A DNA stretch of 64,000 bases, taken from Devosia sp. YR412 (GTDB lineage: Bacteria; Pseudomonadota; Alphaproteobacteria; Rhizobiales; Devosiaceae). The position numbers and the translations under genes are program-made. How positions within the stretch are numbered: the stretch's first letter is position 1; each line of letters opens with the position of its first letter. The stretch is from assembly GCF_900110945.1 (NCBI RefSeq), contig NZ_FOFL01000002.1, forward strand, positions 1 through 64,000. Reading direction: 5' to 3'. This document shows positions 42,212 to 51,108 of the stretch, one piece after another. Below the pieces are notes generated by a model that worked only from the letters and a program-made list of their open reading frames with translations, was not told the origin of the DNA and did not search any database.

Positions 42212-43429
42212 ATGACGGGCACATTCTATGTCGCCGGCGCCGGCATATCCGGGCTGACGCTGGCGCTGGCTTTGGCCAAATTCGGCGCCACGGTCATCGT
42301 GCTGGAACGCAGCGCGACCATTTCCGAATTCGGCGCTGGCCTGCAGGTCAGCCCTAACGCCCGGAAAATCCTCGATAATCTTGGCCTAGCCGAGGCACTG
42401 ACCGCCCGCGGCCTCGAGCCAGCCGGCATCGACATCTACCCCCACCGCGCTGCCAGTCCCTTGGTCACCATGGACCTCGGCGCCGCCATGCGCGAGGCCT
42501 TCGGCGCCCCCTATGCCGTGATGCACCGGGCCGACCTGGCCGACGCGCTCTACAAGGCCTGTCGGCGCTTTGCCAATATCGACATCCTGTTCGGCGTCCG
42601 CTCATGGGATGTCGTCTCACATGCCCGCGGCATCACCATTTCCATTGATGAAGCCAATGGCCAGACCCGCATGGGCCGCGGCCAGGCCTTCATCGGCGCC
42701 GACGGCGTCCACTCCCAGACCCGCATGAAACTGCTCGACGGCCCCTCGGCAAAATACGGAAATCGCGTGGCCTGGCGGGCACTTGTGCCATTTGATTCAG
42801 TCGCCGGACAGATTGCGCTCGACAAGGTTTCCGTCCTCTTCGGACATAACTACCACCTCGTCTGCTACCCTCTGCCGCATCGCCGCCAAGTCAATTTGGC
42901 GCTCTTCGCCGCGGTCAAGCAGATCAGCAAGGACCTCGGCAATCGACCCAGACTGCCTCGCGCTTTCCCCAAGGGTCCCCGCATCGAAGTCCTGCTCACC
43001 GCCGCCGGCGAAAGCTGGACGCCCTGGCCGCTCTACACGGTCAGCACGCCCAAATGGCATGCCGGAAACATCGGCATCCTCGGCGATGCCGCCCATGCCA
43101 TGGTGCCCTTCCAGGCCCAGGGCGCGGCCATGGGCATCGAGGATGCCGCCACTCTCGCCCCGCTGCTAATCAGGGAAGCTAGCGCCGAAGCGGCTTTCGA
43201 GAAATACGAGGCTATGCGCCAGAAGCGCGTCGCCCGCGTCGCCCGCACCTCGGCGACCAATGGCAAGATTTTCCATATGCGCTGGCCCTTTAGCCTGGCG
43301 CGCAATCTGGGTATCCAGCTGCAGGGCAGTCGCGGCCATCTGCGCCGCCTCGCCTGGCTCTATGGTTATGAAGTGCCGGTAACACCGCCCGCCGATGGAA
43401 CTTTGCACTACCCTTCGGCCTTGCGTTGA
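42212..43429 (+). CDS. FAD-dependent monooxygenase (aromatic hydroxylase family)
   Basis: A 405-residue group A flavin monooxygenase with the dinucleotide motif GAGISGLTLALALAKFG, the GADGVHSQTR motif that binds both FAD and NAD(P)H, and GDAAHAMVPFQAQGA. It is closest in pattern to salicylate or 3-hydroxybenzoate hydroxylases, though UbiH-like or other acceptors remain possible. It is probably co-transcribed with the small zinc protein just upstream. Confidence 0.9.
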   Translation: MTGTFYVAGAGISGLTLALALAKFGATVIVLERSATISEFGAGLQVSPNARKILDNLGLAEALTARGLEPAGIDIYPHRAASPLVTMDLGAAMREAFGAPYAVMHRADLADALYKACRRFANIDILFGVRSWDVVSHARGITISIDEANGQTRMGRGQAFIGADGVHSQTRMKLLDGPSAKYGNRVAWRALVPFDSVAGQIALDKVSVLFGHNYHLVCYPLPHRRQVNLALFAAVKQISKDLGNRPRLPRAFPKGPRIEVLLTAAGESWTPWPLYTVSTPKWHAGNIGILGDAAHAMVPFQAQGAAMGIEDAATLAPLLIREASAEAAFEKYEAMRQKRVARVARTSATNGKIFHMRWPFSLARNLGIQLQGSRGHLRRLAWLYGYEVPVTPPADGTLHYPSALR

Positions 43430-43498
43430 AAGGCTTGGCTGTGTCAACTGCGCGACATTATCAGACCGGCCGTGGACACAAAGGTTAGCGCAACCAGC

Positions 43499-44836
43499 AT
43501 GCAAGCAGCGACCCGCTCACGCCTGACCCTCACCTGCATTCTGGTGACGATCCTGCTGGATATGATCGGTGTCGGCATCATCGTGCCGGTCCTGCCCGAA
43601 TTGCTGGAAGACCTTACCGGCGGCAGCGTCGCCAATGCCGCCGTCATCGGCGGCTATCTGGTCTTTGCTTACGCCTTCATGCAGTTCGTTTTTTCGCCGG
43701 TGCTGGGCAATCTTTCCGATCGATTCGGCCGCCGTCCGATCCTCCTCGCTTCGCTGCTCGGCCTGACCTTCGACTACCTGATGATGTCGATCGCGCCCTT
43801 CGTCTGGTACCTGTTCATCGGCCGCATCATCGCCGGCATCGCTGGCGCGGCCCTCGCCACCGCCACGGCCTATATGGCCGACATCACCCCGCCGCATAAG
43901 CGTACCCATCGCTTCGGCCTGATCGGCGCCGCCTTTGGCCTCGGCTTCATCATCGGCCCGGTGATCGGCGGCGAACTGGGCGAACTCGGCCCGCGCGTAC
44001 CCTTCTATGCCGCCGCCGGCTTGGCCTTCGCCAACTTCCTCTTTGGTCTGCTGGTGCTGCCGGAAAGCCTGCCCAAGACGTCGCGCCGCAAGTTCGACAT
44101 CCGCCGCGCCAACCCCTTCGGCGCCGTCGCTGCCCTGCGCAAATACCCGGCGGTGCTGTGGCTGCTGGCCGTGCTGTTCTTCCTGCAGCTGGCGACGCAG
44201 GCCCTACCGACGATCTTCAGCTATTTCACCGTGGAAGTGTTTGCTTTCACCTCCTCCTCCATCGGCCGCACGCTGGGCGCCTTCGGCATCGGCTTCGCCG
44301 TCAGCCAAGCTGTGCTGGCAGCGCCGCTCTCCAAGGGTCTCGGTGAACCGGCTGTCGGCATCGTCGGCCTGCTGGCCGCCGCTGCAGCTTTTGCCGGCAT
44401 CGCCTTCTCGGCCGATGTCTATCAGCTCTATCTGTTCATCGCCGTGGGCTGTGTCAGCGGCCTCGCGCCACCAGCCATCAATGGCGTGCTGTCGCGTCAG
44501 GTGCCCGACAATAGCCAAGGCGAGCTGCAGGGTGCAGTCAACGCCGCCAGTTCGCTGGCCACCATCATCGGGCCACTCGCCGCCACGCAGATCTTTTCCT
44601 ATTACACCAGCGGCGCGCCAGGCTCGGAACACTATTTCCCCGGTGCCCCCTTCATCGCCTGCGGCATTGCCGTGGTGATTGCGCTGTTCGTCTTTGCTGT
44701 CGCCGCCTGGCGTTTCGAGCTGGGTCACCGCCCCAGCGTCGCTGATCACCCCCATGTGCCCGGCACCCCGCCGCCCGGCCAGGTTCGTATTGCCCCGATT
44801 GAAGATGACCCAGACCTCGATCCGCCCCGCCGCTGA
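43499..44836 (+). CDS. MFS transporter, TetA-type drug/proton antiporter family
   Basis: A 445-residue transporter with twelve hydrophobic helices. The TetA-type signature appears: VTILLDMIGVGIIVPVLPEL in helix 1, GNLSDRFGRRP (motif A) after helix 2 and FGLGFIIGPVIGG (motif C) in helix 5. It should export a drug-like compound against protons. The C-terminal tail is long and Pro/Asp-rich (PHVPGTPPPG). ATG 43499 is used; GTG 43472 would add nine residues and cannot be ruled out. The next gene starts inside its 3' end. Confidence 0.88.
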   Translation: MQAATRSRLTLTCILVTILLDMIGVGIIVPVLPELLEDLTGGSVANAAVIGGYLVFAYAFMQFVFSPVLGNLSDRFGRRPILLASLLGLTFDYLMMSIAPFVWYLFIGRIIAGIAGAALATATAYMADITPPHKRTHRFGLIGAAFGLGFIIGPVIGGELGELGPRVPFYAAAGLAFANFLFGLLVLPESLPKTSRRKFDIRRANPFGAVAALRKYPAVLWLLAVLFFLQLATQALPTIFSYFTVEVFAFTSSSIGRTLGAFGIGFAVSQAVLAAPLSKGLGEPAVGIVGLLAAAAAFAGIAFSADVYQLYLFIAVGCVSGLAPPAINGVLSRQVPDNSQGELQGAVNAASSLATIIGPLAATQIFSYYTSGAPGSEHYFPGAPFIACGIAVVIALFVFAVAAWRFELGHRPSVADHPHVPGTPPPGQVRIAPIEDDPDLDPPRR

Positions 44837-45299
44837 CGCCGATAAGCCCGCCATTCTTGCCATTGTCGCGCCCACCTTGGCGGCCGGCGAAACCTATGCC
44901 ATTTCCCGCACTCTCGATGCGGACGGCGTCGACGCGTATTGGTTCGGCCCGACCCACGAAGTCTTTGTCGCTGAGCGGGACGGCATGATCCTTGGCACCT
45001 ATTACTTGATGGCCAACCAGCAGGGCGGCGGCGCCCATGTTGCCAATTGCGGTTACATGACCTCCCCGGCAGCGCAGGGCAAGGGCATTGCTCGCGCCAT
45101 GTGCGAACACTCGCTGGTCCGAGCGAGGGAGCGCGGGTTCCGCGCCATGCAGTTCAACCACGTCGTCTCGACCAATACCCGTGCTGTGGCCCTGTGGCAG
45201 CGCTTGGGTTTTGATATCGTCGGCACCCTGCCCCTGGCCTTCAAACACCCGTTCCACGGCTATGTGGACAGCTTTGTGATGTACCGCAGCCTGCTCTAG
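44805..45299 (+). CDS. GNAT family N-acetyltransferase
   Basis: A 164-residue acetyltransferase that would move an acetyl group from acetyl-CoA to an amine. The N-terminal SIRPAADADKPAI and the CoA-binding segment AQGKGIARAMCEHSL (Q/RxxGxG/A) are clear, followed by MQFNHVVSTNTRAVALWQRLGF. The start at 44805 overlaps the transporter gene by 32 bp, so both are probably co-translated. The substrate is unknown. Confidence 0.87.
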   Translation: MTQTSIRPAADADKPAILAIVAPTLAAGETYAISRTLDADGVDAYWFGPTHEVFVAERDGMILGTYYLMANQQGGGAHVANCGYMTSPAAQGKGIARAMCEHSLVRARERGFRAMQFNHVVSTNTRAVALWQRLGFDIVGTLPLAFKHPFHGYVDSFVMYRSLL

Positions 45300-45371
45300 G
45301 CGTCCGTTTTAACGCTTCCTTATCTCGAAATAAGGCTGATAGCCGCGGGACATCTGCGGATTTATCGACAC

Positions 45372-46568
45372 GTGAGCGGGCAGTTTTTCTTCACATTGCT
45401 GAACCCGGCGGTCGCGGCCATTCTGGCGGTGACCTTCCTCGTGCTGTGGCGCAAACGGTCGGATCAGCTTTACCTTGCCATGCTGGCGCTGGCCTTCGGC
45501 TGCAGCGGCGTCGCCTTCGCCATCAACGATCTGCTACCCTATTTCGAAACGCCGGCCTCCCGCATCGCGGCCAATCTGATGTTCCTCGTGGCCATCGCTT
45601 CCGCCTGCATTGGCGGCCTGCTCCGGGTTGGCCAACCCGTACCATGGCGGCTGTTTGCCGGCACCAGCGCGATCTGCGCTGTGCTGTTCAGCTGGTACCT
45701 GTTTGTTGCGCCTTCCACCGAAGCGCGCATTTATGTCGTCAGCGCAGCCTATGTCATTCTGACCTCCAAGACGGTCTGGATGCTGTTTCGCGCCACGCCG
45801 CGCGGGCTCGATTGGCTGTTTGTCGGCTTGTCATCGGCCCTGTTGCTGCTGGCCATTCTCCGCCCAGCCGCAACCCTGCTCAAGCAACTCGATATCAACA
45901 GCGCCGGCTCGTTCCGCGACTCGGCCTATTGGGCCACGGTCCAAGCAGTGACGCCGGTCATCGCTATTGCCATGGGCCTCGCCTTCCTCTTCGCGCTGGC
46001 CTCGCGTCTGTTCGACGAGTTGACCGCCGAGGCCAATCGCGACTTCCTCACCGGCCTGCTCAACCGCCGTGGCTTCGACAAGGGCGTGCAGAAGCTATTG
46101 GGCGGCGCGCCGGACGCCGCGGTGATGATCGTCGACATCGATAATTTCAAGCTGGTCAACGACACCTATGGCCATGGCACCGGCGACCAGGTGATCGCCG
46201 CAGTGGCCCGCGTGCTGACCAAGCAGGGCGAGGCCGATCTTGTGGCCCGCACCGGCGGCGAGGAATTCACCCTGTTCTACCGCGCCATTCAGCGCCCGAC
46301 CTTGCTTGAGCATGCCGAGGCCATCCGCCACGAAATGACCCAGACCGAATTCCCCGGTCTGCCTTATGATCGGTATGTGACGGTCAGCATGGGCCTGCAT
46401 CCGCGCATCAAGTCGGAGAGCATTTCCGAGATGATGTCCGCCGCCGACCGGGCGCTTTACGACGCCAAACGGGCCGGCAAGGATCGCGCGGTGCTGGGCG
46501 CCCCGCCGCTGCAGGCCCGGGCCTTCATCCATGAGCGCCGCGTCGGCAGCCGAGCCCGCGCCGTCTGA
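45372..46568 (+). CDS. Membrane-bound diguanylate cyclase (GGDEF domain)
   Basis: A 398-residue protein with about seven N-terminal transmembrane helices (to about residue 215) and a C-terminal GGDEF domain that makes c-di-GMP from two GTP. The active-site motif reads GGEEF at 295-299; DFLTGLLNRRGFD and VDIDNFKLVNDTYGH are also present. The inhibitory RxxD site is missing (GEAD in its place), so product feedback at the classical I-site is unlikely. The start is GTG 45372. A bidirectional terminator follows. Confidence 0.92.
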   Translation: MSGQFFFTLLNPAVAAILAVTFLVLWRKRSDQLYLAMLALAFGCSGVAFAINDLLPYFETPASRIAANLMFLVAIASACIGGLLRVGQPVPWRLFAGTSAICAVLFSWYLFVAPSTEARIYVVSAAYVILTSKTVWMLFRATPRGLDWLFVGLSSALLLLAILRPAATLLKQLDINSAGSFRDSAYWATVQAVTPVIAIAMGLAFLFALASRLFDELTAEANRDFLTGLLNRRGFDKGVQKLLGGAPDAAVMIVDIDNFKLVNDTYGHGTGDQVIAAVARVLTKQGEADLVARTGGEEFTLFYRAIQRPTLLEHAEAIRHEMTQTEFPGLPYDRYVTVSMGLHPRIKSESISEMMSAADRALYDAKRAGKDRAVLGAPPLQARAFIHERRVGSRARAV

Positions 46569-46580
46569 TGCCGGACAACA

Positions 46581-46606
46581 AAAAGCCCCGCCGAAGCGGG
46601 GCTTTT
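46581..46606. terminator. Bidirectional intrinsic terminator
   Basis: AAAAGCCCCGC-CGAA-GCGGGGCTTTT is a perfect 11-bp stem with A and T ends. It serves the convergent diguanylate cyclase and gnd genes. Confidence 0.93.
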
Positions 46607-46628
46607 CAATTCAGTTCTGCGACGCGGC

Positions 46629-48047
46629 TTACTTGCCCAGCGTCGACGGCCAGGTGCCGTGCAGGTCGGTGCCGCGACCGGCGATCTCGAAGCCATGTGC
46701 ACCGAAGAAGTCGCGCTGGCCCTGGGTCAGGTTGGCCGTGCCCTGGGCTTGGCGATAGCTGTCGAAATAGCTCAGCGAAGCGGAGAGGCAGATCATCGGG
46801 AATTCGCCGACGGAAGCAGCAGCCACGACCTTGCGCAGACTCGGATGGCTGTCCTTCATGATGGTGACGAAGTCGGGCACGACCAGCAGATTGGTGGCTT
46901 CGCCCTTGGCATAGGCCGAGGACATCTGGTCGAGGAACCGCGAGCGAATGATGCAACCGGCGCGCCAGATCTTGGCGATGGTTGCCAGCGGCAGCGACCA
47001 GCCGAACTCTTCCGACGCCTTGGCGATCACCGCAAAGCCCTGTGCATAGGAAACGATCTTGCCGGCCAGCAGCGCCTTTTCGAGATCGGCTAATGTCACG
47101 TCGGTCTTGGCGCGGTTCGGCTTGCCATAGATGGCTTCGGCGGCTACCCGTTCAGCCTTGCGCGAGGACAGCGAACGCGCCGCAACGGCGCCTTCAATGG
47201 CGGTTGCCGGCACACCCATCTGCTGGGCGACGACGGCGGACCACATGCCTGTGCCCTTCTGACCGGCCTTGTCGAGGATCAGATCCACCAGCGGCTTGCC
47301 GGTCTCGGCGTCAACCGCCTCGAGCACATGGCCGGTGATTTCGATGAGGTAGGAATTTAGCGGACCCTGGTTCCATTCCTTGAACACGGCGGCGCATTCC
47401 TTGGCCGACATGCCCAAGCCATCACGCATCACGCCGTAGATTTCGGCGATCATCTGCATGTCGCCATATTCAATGCCATTGTGGATCATCTTGACGAAGT
47501 GGCCGGCGCCGCCCTCGCCCAGATAAGCGCAGCAGCTTTCGCCATTGAACTGGGCCGCGATGGCCGTCAGTACCGGCTCGGCATTGTGCCACTGTTCCTT
47601 GGAACCACCGACCATGATCGAGGGACCATGGCGCGCGCCTTCTTCACCACCGGAAACACCGACGCCGAGATAGCCGATGCCCTTGGGCTTGAGATAATCA
47701 AAGCGGCGCTGCGTATCGGTATAGAGCGAATTGCCGCATTCGATGATCGCGTCGCCCTGTTCGAGATGCGGCAACAGCTGCTCGATCATGTCGTCGACCG
47801 GCTGACCGGCTTTCACCATGATGATGATCGAGCGCGGCGCCTTGATAGTCTGGATGAAGTCGGCCAGATCGGCCTTGGGGATCACCTTGCCGTCGAGACC
47901 CTGTTCCTTGGCCGTGACCACGAAGTCGTCGATCTTGGACGCGGTTCGGTTGTGGACAGCGATGGTGTAGCCTTTTTCGGCAATATTCAGCGCCAGATTG
48001 GAGCCCATCACTGCCAGGCCGATCAGGCCAATATCCGCTGTCGACAT
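46629..48047 (-). CDS. gnd: 6-phosphogluconate dehydrogenase (decarboxylating)
   Basis: A 472-residue pentose-phosphate enzyme oxidising 6-phosphogluconate to ribulose 5-phosphate with NADP. The NADP motif GLAVMGSNLALNIAEKGY opens the protein, followed by GVSGGEEGARHGPSIM, the catalytic VKMIHNGIEYGDMQ, and C-terminal YFDSYRQ with GQRDFFGAHGFE. ATG 48047 has AAGGA 7 nt upstream; the much longer open frame reaching 48479 is not coding. It is divergent from the gluconate 5-dehydrogenase and gluconokinase genes, a coherent gluconate block. Confidence 0.96.
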   Translation of the reverse strand: MSTADIGLIGLAVMGSNLALNIAEKGYTIAVHNRTASKIDDFVVTAKEQGLDGKVIPKADLADFIQTIKAPRSIIIMVKAGQPVDDMIEQLLPHLEQGDAIIECGNSLYTDTQRRFDYLKPKGIGYLGVGVSGGEEGARHGPSIMVGGSKEQWHNAEPVLTAIAAQFNGESCCAYLGEGGAGHFVKMIHNGIEYGDMQMIAEIYGVMRDGLGMSAKECAAVFKEWNQGPLNSYLIEITGHVLEAVDAETGKPLVDLILDKAGQKGTGMWSAVVAQQMGVPATAIEGAVAARSLSSRKAERVAAEAIYGKPNRAKTDVTLADLEKALLAGKIVSYAQGFAVIAKASEEFGWSLPLATIAKIWRAGCIIRSRFLDQMSSAYAKGEATNLLVVPDFVTIMKDSHPSLRKVVAAASVGEFPMICLSASLSYFDSYRQAQGTANLTQGQRDFFGAHGFEIAGRGTDLHGTWPSTLGK

Positions 48048-48243
48048 GCAAACGTCCTTCCGAGAACTTTCCGTCCAGTCCATGCCTGTAGCGCATGGCT
48101 CGCGGCGGCGAACTGACCACAAACCAGCTTCATACGGAAGCCGGATTCGGGGAAATCTTGGCCGAATAATGCATCTGGTATGGCAGACCACCTTGTGTGA
48201 TCGGACGCCTCTGCTTAGGGTCCGCGCAAAGTGGAGACCGCCC

Positions 48244-49011
48244 TTGCCTTCCAATCCCTTCGACCTCACCGGCAAACGCGCTCTGGTCACCGGCTCCAGC
48301 CGCGGCCTTGGCCTCGCCATGGCGACAGCCCTGGCCAATGCGGGCGCCGCCGTGGTGCTCAACGCCCGCGACAGCGTAGCCCTGGGCGCCGCCGCGCATG
48401 ACCTTGCGGCGACGGGCGCCACCGTCAATGCCGTGACCTTCGACGTCACCAGCCGCGACAGCATCAACGATGCGGTCAACTATATCGAGGACGAAATCGG
48501 CCCGATCGACATCCTGGTCAACAATGCCGGCATGCAGTTCCGATCGTCGCTGGAAGCCTTTCCTCCGGAAAAATTCGACCAGGTCATCGCCACCAACCTG
48601 ACCTCGGTGTTCAACGTCAGCCAGCCGGTGGCGCGCCACATGATTGCGCGCGGGTCGGGCAAGATCATCAATATCGCCTCGCTGCTAGCCCAACTGTCGC
48701 GCCCTTCCATCGCGCCCTATGCAGCAACCAAGGCGGCCGTGACCAATCTGACGCGCGGCATGGCGGTCGACTGGGCCAGGCATGGCCTCAACGTCAACGC
48801 CATCGCGCCGGGCTATTTCGCCACGGAAATGAACGACGCTTTGCTCAAGGACGACAAGTTCAACGCCTGGATCGAAAGCCGCACGCCGATGGGCCGCTGG
48901 GGTCAGCCCGAGGAATTGGGGGGCGCCGTGGTCTTCCTCGCCTCCGAGGCGGCCCGCTTCGTCAACGGACATATCCTCTATGTCGATGGCGCTTTCACCG
49001 CGACGGTCTAG
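48244..49011 (+). CDS. SDR oxidoreductase, gluconate 5-dehydrogenase-like
   Basis: A 255-residue classical short-chain dehydrogenase: TGSSRGLGLAMA for NAD(P), NNAG, and the catalytic YAATK. Its next neighbour is gluconokinase, and it resembles IdnO/gluconate 5-dehydrogenase, which interconverts gluconate and 5-ketogluconate; the exact substrate is inferred from context. The start is TTG 48244, supported by GGAG 7 nt upstream and the normal family length. Confidence 0.82.
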   Translation: MPSNPFDLTGKRALVTGSSRGLGLAMATALANAGAAVVLNARDSVALGAAAHDLAATGATVNAVTFDVTSRDSINDAVNYIEDEIGPIDILVNNAGMQFRSSLEAFPPEKFDQVIATNLTSVFNVSQPVARHMIARGSGKIINIASLLAQLSRPSIAPYAATKAAVTNLTRGMAVDWARHGLNVNAIAPGYFATEMNDALLKDDKFNAWIESRTPMGRWGQPEELGGAVVFLASEAARFVNGHILYVDGAFTATV

Positions 49012-49020
49012 GATCAGCTG

Positions 49021-49563
49021 ATGACCCTCACCCCTTCCCGCATCATTATCGTCATGGGCGTCAGCTCATCGGGCAAGTCGACGGTGGGCCAGTCGATCGC
49101 CCGGCGCCTGCATGTGTCCTTCCTCGATGGCGACGGCTACCATCCGGAGGCCAATGTCGAGAAGATGCGCGCCGGCATTCCGCTGACCGATGAAGACCGT
49201 TGGCCGTGGCTGGAAACGCTGGCAACGGCGCTGCATGAAGCGGCCGAGAAGAAGCAAGCCGCCGTCGGCGCCTGCTCGGCGCTCAAGCGGTCATATCGGG
49301 AGTTTTTGGTCAAGAAGGCCGGCGAACCGATCCTGTTTGTCTATCTCGACGGCACAAAAGAAATCATCGCCGAGCGCATGGCCAAGCGGAAGCATGAGTA
49401 TATGCCGCCAAGCCTGCTCGACAGCCAGTTCGCCACTCTGGAAGTTCCGGATCCGGCCACCGAGAATGTTCAGGTGCTACCGGTGACCGACAGCGTCGAA
49501 AAGCTCACCATGGCGGTGGTCAAGGGGCTCGACCACCTCAAGAGCTTCAAGCGCTGGCAATAG
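49021..49563 (+). CDS. gntK: Gluconokinase
   Basis: A 180-residue kinase making 6-phosphogluconate from gluconate and ATP. The P-loop GVSSSGKST near residues 15-23 and the substrate motif FLDGDGYHPEANVEKMRAGIPLTDEDRWPW (split over 37-66) are diagnostic; SALKRSYRE and MPPSLLDSQFATLE follow. Its product feeds Gnd or the Entner-Doudoroff route. It lies 9 bp after the dehydrogenase gene and overlaps the convergent ASCH-like gene by 17 bp. Confidence 0.94.
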   Translation: MTLTPSRIIIVMGVSSSGKSTVGQSIARRLHVSFLDGDGYHPEANVEKMRAGIPLTDEDRWPWLETLATALHEAAEKKQAAVGACSALKRSYREFLVKKAGEPILFVYLDGTKEIIAERMAKRKHEYMPPSLLDSQFATLEVPDPATENVQVLPVTDSVEKLTMAVVKGLDHLKSFKRWQ

Positions 49564-50122
49564 GCCGCTTGAGCCAGGCCTCGCCCCGCGCAGACAGGCG
49601 ATAGCCGACCGCAAGGCTCTCGGTCAGCCCCAACGCCTTGAGCCGCCGCACATTGCCCTTGAACTTGACCTGCGGTAGGTCGAGGACCTTGGCCAGCTCG
49701 TGTGCCGACTGGCCGGGCTGGCTTTCGATCAGCTCGAGCGTCCGGCGCACCCAGGGCGTTGAGCCATCCATCCTGCCCAGCGTCTCGGCGATGATCGCCG
49801 CCTCGGCATCGGAAAGGTCGGCATTCTCCCGCAGTGCCGCGCGCGGGTCTTCGCCGAGATAGCGCAGGCGAATGCGGTACAGCGTGCCCTCGCGATTGCC
49901 CAGCATGGCATCGAGGTCGCTGCGCGTCTCGAAACCGGCCCGCTTGAGGTCTTCCGGGGTGACGGCATTGAGCGCCACGACATCCACCGCGTCGATTGCC
50001 AGCACGCCCGCCGCCGTGGTCAGCGTGCCGCCGGCCTTGACCGTGGGCCGGACCCATTTGCGAAACGCCGTGTCGAACCGGCCGGCGGCGATCGCCTCAA
50101 AGTCTTCTGCATTGATCAGCAT
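49547..50122 (-). CDS. ASCH-like domain fused to a winged-helix-like domain
   Basis: A 191-residue protein. Residues 1-93 match an ASCH/PUA-like pattern: a G-x(5)-FRKWVRP segment, then VKAGGTL, AVTPEDLKRAGF and RIRLRYLGEDP. The rest carries helices resembling a winged helix (QSAHELAKVLDLPQVKFKGNVRRLKALGL). ASCH domains bind RNA or modified nucleotides, so an RNA-related regulator is plausible. ATG 50122 is preferred over 50128 by ribosome-site spacing and matches the start of its shorter paralogue at 54939-55226. It follows the DMT transporter gene directly. Confidence 0.75.
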   Translation of the reverse strand: MLINAEDFEAIAAGRFDTAFRKWVRPTVKAGGTLTTAAGVLAIDAVDVVALNAVTPEDLKRAGFETRSDLDAMLGNREGTLYRIRLRYLGEDPRAALRENADLSDAEAAIIAETLGRMDGSTPWVRRTLELIESQPGQSAHELAKVLDLPQVKFKGNVRRLKALGLTESLAVGYRLSARGEAWLKRPIASA

Positions 50123-50124
50123 GG

Positions 50125-51060
50125 TCATCTCTCCATTGGGGCGGCCGACGCCGCCTGGCGCGAAAACCGGCCTTGCCCATAGGCCACAAGCGCCGCCGCC
50201 GCAACGACAACCAGCGCACCGGCCACCGACCAGATGTCCAGCACCACGCCCAACAGGGCCACGTCGAACAGGAAAGCCCAGATGATGCCGGTATATTCAT
50301 AACCCGCCAGCAGCGACACCGGGGCCCGCGCCACCGCCTCCATCATGAAGATATGCCCCATGCCGCCGAGCAGGCCTGCGACGATCAGGGTACCAAAAGT
50401 CCAGCTGTCGAGTTCGGCCCAACCGAAGGCCAGTGTTGAGAGCCCGACAAGCGTACTCACGACGGCGAAGGATAGCGCAATGCTGGCTGGCGGATCGGTC
50501 CGGGTCAGATCCTTGACCTGCACCCGCGACAGCGCGCCGGTGGCCGCCATGGCGAGGCCCGCCGCAACGCCGATCAGCGTGCCCTGCCGGACTTCGGTGC
50601 CGACCAGCGCCGGATAGAGCATCAGCAATATACCGAGCAGACCGAGCAGCACCGCGCCCACCACCAATGCGCCGGGCCGTTCGCGCAGGAATATCATGGC
50701 CGCGCAGATCGACATGAGGGGCGTCAGATAGCTGATCGCCTGCGCCAGCCCAACCGAGAGATAGCCCAGCGCGATGAAGTTGAACATCATCACGCCGGAG
50801 CCGAGAATGCCTCGGATCAGGTGTTTATGTGGATATTTGGTGCGCAGCGAGCTGCCCAGCTCTTGGCGAAACCACAGATAGATCAGGATCGGCCCCAGCG
50901 CGACGATACTGCGCCAGAACACCAATTGCCCAACCGGCGCGACTTTGGCCGCCTCGTGGATAATGGCGTTCATCGCCGTCAGCGTGAACAGGGCAAAGGT
51001 GGAGAGCAGCAGCGCCAAGGCTGGGCTGGCGCTGCGTGTGGAGACGTGGAGTGCGGTCAT
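50125..51060 (-). CDS. EamA/DMT family transporter
   Basis: A 311-residue inner-membrane transporter with ten hydrophobic helices in two EamA repeats (ALLLSTFALFTLTAMNAIIHEAA opening, VVSTLVGLSTLAFGW in the second half). Members export amino acids or metabolites; the substrate is unknown. Its TGA overlaps the first possible ATG of the ASCH-like gene, so the two are likely coupled. Confidence 0.87.
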   Translation of the reverse strand: MTALHVSTRSASPALALLLSTFALFTLTAMNAIIHEAAKVAPVGQLVFWRSIVALGPILIYLWFRQELGSSLRTKYPHKHLIRGILGSGVMMFNFIALGYLSVGLAQAISYLTPLMSICAAMIFLRERPGALVVGAVLLGLLGILLMLYPALVGTEVRQGTLIGVAAGLAMAATGALSRVQVKDLTRTDPPASIALSFAVVSTLVGLSTLAFGWAELDSWTFGTLIVAGLLGGMGHIFMMEAVARAPVSLLAGYEYTGIIWAFLFDVALLGVVLDIWSVAGALVVVAAAALVAYGQGRFSRQAASAAPMER

Positions 51061-51108
51061 GCCCCGCTTCTAGCGGGGCATTGGTTTGAAGTCACGCGGG
51101 CGCAGCAA

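Noticed and set aside
45372-46568. Diguanylate cyclase as the LapD-like partner of the BTLCP peptidases
   Set aside because: It lacks an EAL domain and the LapD periplasmic domain and is far from both peptidase genes.
48176-48190. TGGT-N7-ACCA repeat between gnd and the gluconate dehydrogenase gene
   Set aside because: The arms are only 4 bp, and the match to GntR-type sites is too weak to call an operator for the gluconate genes.
48048-48479. N-terminal extension of gnd to a 616-residue product
   Set aside because: 6-phosphogluconate dehydrogenase starts at MSTADIGLIG; the extension lies over the divergent promoter and the start of the SDR gene.
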